Shown piece after piece: positions 6,880-8,761 of a stretch of DNA of 8,761 bases (position 1 is its first letter; the number at the start of each line of letters is the position of its first letter). Where the stretch lies: NCBI GenBank assembly GCA_001723855.1, contig MCBC01000011.1:1-8761 (forward strand), in the 5' to 3' direction. The notes beneath the pieces are model-generated. The model was not told the origin of the DNA, did not search any database, and saw nothing but the letters and a program-made list of their open reading frames with translations. The position numbers were made by a program, and so were the translations under genes. Source of the DNA: Candidatus Altarchaeales archaeon WOR_SM1_86-2. GTDB taxonomy: Archaea; Altiarchaeota; Altiarchaeia; IMC4; MCBC01.

Positions 6880-7707
6880 TTAAAAAGATTCGCCCTGCGT
6901 TTTATTTGATACATAAAAACGCTCGGGTGACGTGTAATTTACAATTGAATCCGAAACTATTTTTGAGTTAGGAACTATCACAATCTCTTTACTGTCGGTT
7001 TCTATTTTTGTTGTTCTTAAGCCTATATCAATGACTGTGCCGTCGTAACCTCCTATTTTTACTTTCTCACACTGTATAAAAGGTCGGTCCATCAGTATAA
7101 AAAACCCTGCCAGAATGTTCGATATGGTGTCTTTAGCGGCAAACCCAACAGCAAAGCCAGCCAGACCTAAACTTGCAATCAGCGGCATTATATTGATCTC
7201 TAATCTATCCAGGATGATCATAAATGCTATAAGATAGATAAAAAAGGTGATCATCTTGGATGCAAACGGAATCGCTTCGTCATCCAGAGTTGATTCCGTC
7301 TTTTCTGCGATCTTTTTTCCAAAATCATCTATGATGGCGCAAACGATATTTGCTATAGTCCATGCAATCACGATGATCAGGATAATGACCATGAGACTTT
7401 CAAAGTAACCGGCGTAAGTGGAAACCAGGATATAACCAAGAGCAATCTGCAAACCAATCAATACTACCACATAATAAACAGGTTTTTTCAAAACTCCGAG
7501 TATTTTATCATCCAACTCCGTTCGTGTGCGGGTTGCAAGTCCCATCAACCATTTCTCTATTACCCAGTATATGATCTTTGCGGCTATAAGTGAGGCGGTT
7601 ATAATAAGAATCCCTATCACTGGATCACTATATGCCCCAAAACCGTGCGATTCAAGAAAATCACGGATAGGGGCGGTGATTATATAACTAATAGTGTCAT
7701 TTACCAT
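6880..7707 (-). CDS. MscS-family channel lacking the C-terminal vestibule domain
   Basis: 275 residues, closely similar to the next gene through the membrane part and beta domain: SLIAAKIIYWVIEKWL (39-54), TRTELDD, KPVYYVVVLIGLQIA, TESTLDDEA, pore helix IASLGLAGFAVGFAAKDTIS (177-196), FFILMDRPF, GGYDGTVIDIGLRTTKI, VPNSKIVSDS. After NYTSPER (257-263) homology stops and 12 unrelated residues (FYVSNKTQGESF) lead to the stop, where the neighbour has about 95 more residues. The pore is intact but the cytoplasmic cage is missing. It may be a 3'-deleted gene, or a short subunit that assembles with the neighbour; the sequence does not decide between these. The abrupt end suggests a deletion or recombination between the tandem copies. 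Transcription probably starts at the A/T-rich element at 7721-7733. Confidence 0.85.
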   Translation of the reverse strand: MVNDTISYIITAPIRDFLESHGFGAYSDPVIGILIITASLIAAKIIYWVIEKWLMGLATRTRTELDDKILGVLKKPVYYVVVLIGLQIALGYILVSTYAGYFESLMVIILIIVIAWTIANIVCAIIDDFGKKIAEKTESTLDDEAIPFASKMITFFIYLIAFMIILDRLEINIMPLIASLGLAGFAVGFAAKDTISNILAGFFILMDRPFIQCEKVKIGGYDGTVIDIGLRTTKIETDSKEIVIVPNSKIVSDSIVNYTSPERFYVSNKTQGESF

Positions 7708-7720
7708 TTTTTACATTAAG

Positions 7721-7733
7721 GTTTTATATTAAA
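7721..7733 (-). promoter_or_regulatory. Possible box A (TATA) element for the channel/otsA operon
   Basis: TTTAATATAAAAC on the minus strand begins 26 bases before the ATG at 7707, consistent with a leaderless or nearly leaderless archaeal transcript. It lies downstream of the terminator-like hairpin at 7745-7768, where an operon promoter would be expected. Spacing is slightly short for the canonical distance, so this is tentative. Confidence 0.4.
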
Positions 7734-7744
7734 TTTGCAACAAT

Positions 7745-7768
7745 AAAAAGCAACCTTCAGAAAGGTTG
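7745..7768 (-). terminator. Terminator-like hairpin with U-tract, upstream of the channel operon
   Basis: On the minus strand CAACCTT, loop TCTG, AAGGTTG is followed by C and five T residues. The 7-bp stem with T-run resembles an intrinsic terminator and would stop transcripts coming from larC before the MscS genes. In archaea the T-run alone can terminate. An attenuator in a longer leader of the operon is the alternative. Confidence 0.5.
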
Positions 7769-7776
7769 ATCATCAG

Positions 7777-7862
7777 GTGCTATTTAGAATTTACAAAAGT
7801 AAATTCTAAATTAGTTAGAAATCTTTGATTTCTAACTGCTATTTCGCTACGCTCAATAGCAC
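7777..7862. repeat. Cluster of inverted repeats able to fold as a branched stem-loop structure
   Basis: Four inverted repeats are packed here. ATTTAGAATTTAC (7782-7794) pairs over an AAAA loop with 7799-7811 (13 bp, perfect). AGTTAGAAATC (7813-7823) pairs over TTT with 7827-7837 (11 bp, perfect). TGCTATT (7837-7843) pairs with AATAGCA (7855-7861) over an 11-base loop. GTGCTATT (7777-7784) can instead pair with AATAGCAC (7855-7862), closing a junction around the first two hairpins. The closing arm therefore has two alternative partners. No coding frame covers the region. It may be a structured RNA, a mobile miniature element or a recombination scar; I cannot tell which. Confidence 0.6.
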
Positions 7863-7863
7863 T

Positions 7864-7978
7864 CGTAACAGAGTATTTAAACAGAAAAAAACATATAGTT
7901 TATAGGAAAATAATTTTTAGGGTTATGATCCTAGAAAACATACCGTTTGTAATTACAATAAAAAGCACTATTATCGGT
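7864..7978. other. A/T-rich intergenic stretch, no feature recognised
   Basis: These 115 bases between the hairpin cluster and the stop of the LarC-like gene hold no ORF of note, no tRNA-like fold and no clear promoter. This is where the second half of a larC gene would be expected. I see no convincing LarC sequence in any of the three minus-strand frames. Confidence 0.4.
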
Positions 7979-8653
7979 TCACATCACCATCTTCAGAACA
8001 TTTGGGTGGGACAGGTCCATATCCCCTGCCCCATAACCCGTTCTTCCACTAAATTTTTTTTTGTGTTGGCGAAACTTTGTTTCATCTTCGAACTTATCTG
8101 TTATGTTTGCAAGAATCGCAACTCCCGTTGGGGTTGTGATCTCCTTTTCTGATTTTATTCTTACATGGATTCCGTGGTCATCAATTATGGACCTGGTCGC
8201 TGGGGCGATAAAGCCGCAGGAAACCTCAGAAGAGCAGATTTTTTCATTAATCAGATTTAGATCCTCAAGTGCAAGTGAAACCGCTACCGCATCTACAATA
8301 CAATCCACCGCATCATGTAAATGAACCTCATTTAGATTTACATTATGCACTTTTGACTCCGCGACACCAAGAGTTTTTAAAATGTTCCGGGACAATTCTT
8401 TTGCATCCTGCGATATCTTTAGATCATCAACATGCCCGATCAGATCATCCAATCTCAGGGAGTCCGGGGTGTAAGATGAGGTAAATTTTGATGCCGTAAT
8501 GCCCCCCTTATTAATCTTGCTTGCCCTGACACTTTCCACGCCATTAATATCCAAAAGGATCTTTTTGATAGCACTAACATCTGCACCCAGATCAATTAGC
8601 GCCCCTATCAACATATCTCCACTCACCCCGGAAAAGCAGTCAATATACAGCAT
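7979..8653 (-). CDS. larC: LarC-like nickel-pincer cofactor protein, N-terminal half only
   Basis: 224 residues of the LarC (DUF111) family, which inserts nickel into the pyridinium bisthiocarboxylate mononucleotide cofactor used by lactate racemase-type enzymes. Evidence: YIDCFSGVSGDMLIGALIDLG at the N-terminus (signature DCFSGxSGDM, residues 5-14), VHLHDAVDCIVDAVAV (110-125, corresponding to the HxHExGxxDxxxD region but apparently two residues shorter), EITTPTGVAILA (171-182) and GYGAGDMDLSHPNVL (207-220). Known LarC proteins are about 400 residues; this one ends at VLKMVM, close to the junction where Lactiplantibacillus larC is split into LarC1 and LarC2 and joined by programmed frameshifting. 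No second half follows here. Probably truncated and perhaps non-functional. The start ATG has no Shine-Dalgarno site but lies about 30 bases after a TATA element. Confidence 0.82.
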   Translation of the reverse strand: MLYIDCFSGVSGDMLIGALIDLGADVSAIKKILLDINGVESVRASKINKGGITASKFTSSYTPDSLRLDDLIGHVDDLKISQDAKELSRNILKTLGVAESKVHNVNLNEVHLHDAVDCIVDAVAVSLALEDLNLINEKICSSEVSCGFIAPATRSIIDDHGIHVRIKSEKEITTPTGVAILANITDKFEDETKFRQHKKKFSGRTGYGAGDMDLSHPNVLKMVM

Positions 8654-8676
8654 TTCAGATAACTGATAAATTTGAT

Positions 8677-8688
8677 CTTATAATAAAA
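8677..8688 (-). promoter_or_regulatory. Possible box A (TATA) element for the LarC-like gene
   Basis: TTTTATTATAAG on the minus strand directly follows the TAA of the upstream gene and is centred about 30 bases before the ATG at 8653. This predicts a start site within a few bases of the ATG, fitting the absence of a Shine-Dalgarno site. Confidence 0.4.
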
Positions 8689-8761
8689 TTAAGATGCTTT
8701 TTCAGGTTTTGTTTCTGCAGTCCCCAGTTTCTTTCCTAAATCCTCCACATCTTTTGAGTAG
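8689..8761 (-). CDS. C-terminal end of an unidentified gene (partial)
   Basis: An open frame enters from beyond the window and ends at TAA (8691-8689). The 23 visible residues, YSKDVEDLGKKLG then TAETKPEKAS, are hydrophilic and helix-like with a disordered Lys/Glu-rich tail. The alternative frames contain stops or no plausible protein. The family cannot be identified from this tail. Its stop is 35 bases before the LarC-like start. Confidence 0.5.
   Translation of the reverse strand, partial: YSKDVEDLGKKLGTAETKPEKAS

Noticed and set aside
7745..7874. CRISPR array
   Set aside because: The repeats are inverted hairpins of different sequence, not regularly spaced identical direct repeats.
7708..7978. 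tRNA or other classical RNA gene in the largest intergenic gap
   Set aside because: No cloverleaf with a T-loop GTTCRA motif and acceptor stem could be found; the hairpins have A/T-rich stems and the wrong spacing.

Overview
The window looks archaeal, probably from a euryarchaeote. The evidence is A/T-rich intergenic stretches with box A-like TATA elements about 25-30 bp before several start codons, mostly no convincing Shine-Dalgarno sites, an archaeal-style GalT, an NhaP-class antiporter and a LarC relative. Composition is moderately AT-rich and the standard code (TAA, TAG and TGA stops) fits every gene. I cannot name a lineage. All recognisable genes lie on the minus strand, so transcription runs from high to low coordinates.

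In transcription order: the last 23 codons of an unidentified gene (8761-8689); a LarC-like nickel-cofactor protein that stops at about half of the family's usual length (8653-7979); a 271-base gap with a hairpin cluster and a terminator-like hairpin; two tandem MscS-family channels, the first lacking its C-terminal domain (7707-6880) and the second complete (6855-5785); an otsA-type GT20 trehalose-6-phosphate synthase gene broken by a perfect 25-bp tandem duplication (5766-4314); a single 802-residue ORF joining an apparently intact GT20 synthase to an MscS-type channel (4221-1813); a galT-type nucleotidyltransferase starting 2 bases after it (1810-881); and, behind its own TATA element, an NhaP-like Na+/H+ antiporter that runs off the window (821-1).

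The cluster reads as an osmotic-stress island. GT20 enzymes make trehalose-6-phosphate or a related sugar-phosphate solute precursor from NDP-glucose. GalT could interconvert the nucleotide-sugar pool that feeds them. The MscS channels would release solutes on hypo-osmotic downshift, and the antiporter would handle Na+ and pH. No OtsB-type phosphatase is present in the window.

The most notable object is the GT20-MscS fusion, which puts synthesis and release of an osmolyte in one polypeptide. The join falls inside what is the first transmembrane helix of the neighbouring stand-alone channels. Losing that helix leaves an even number of membrane spans, which would keep the enzyme domain in the cytoplasm. 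The next most notable is the 25-bp duplication: removing one copy restores an exact 475-codon otsA, so the break is either very recent, reversible, or an assembly error.
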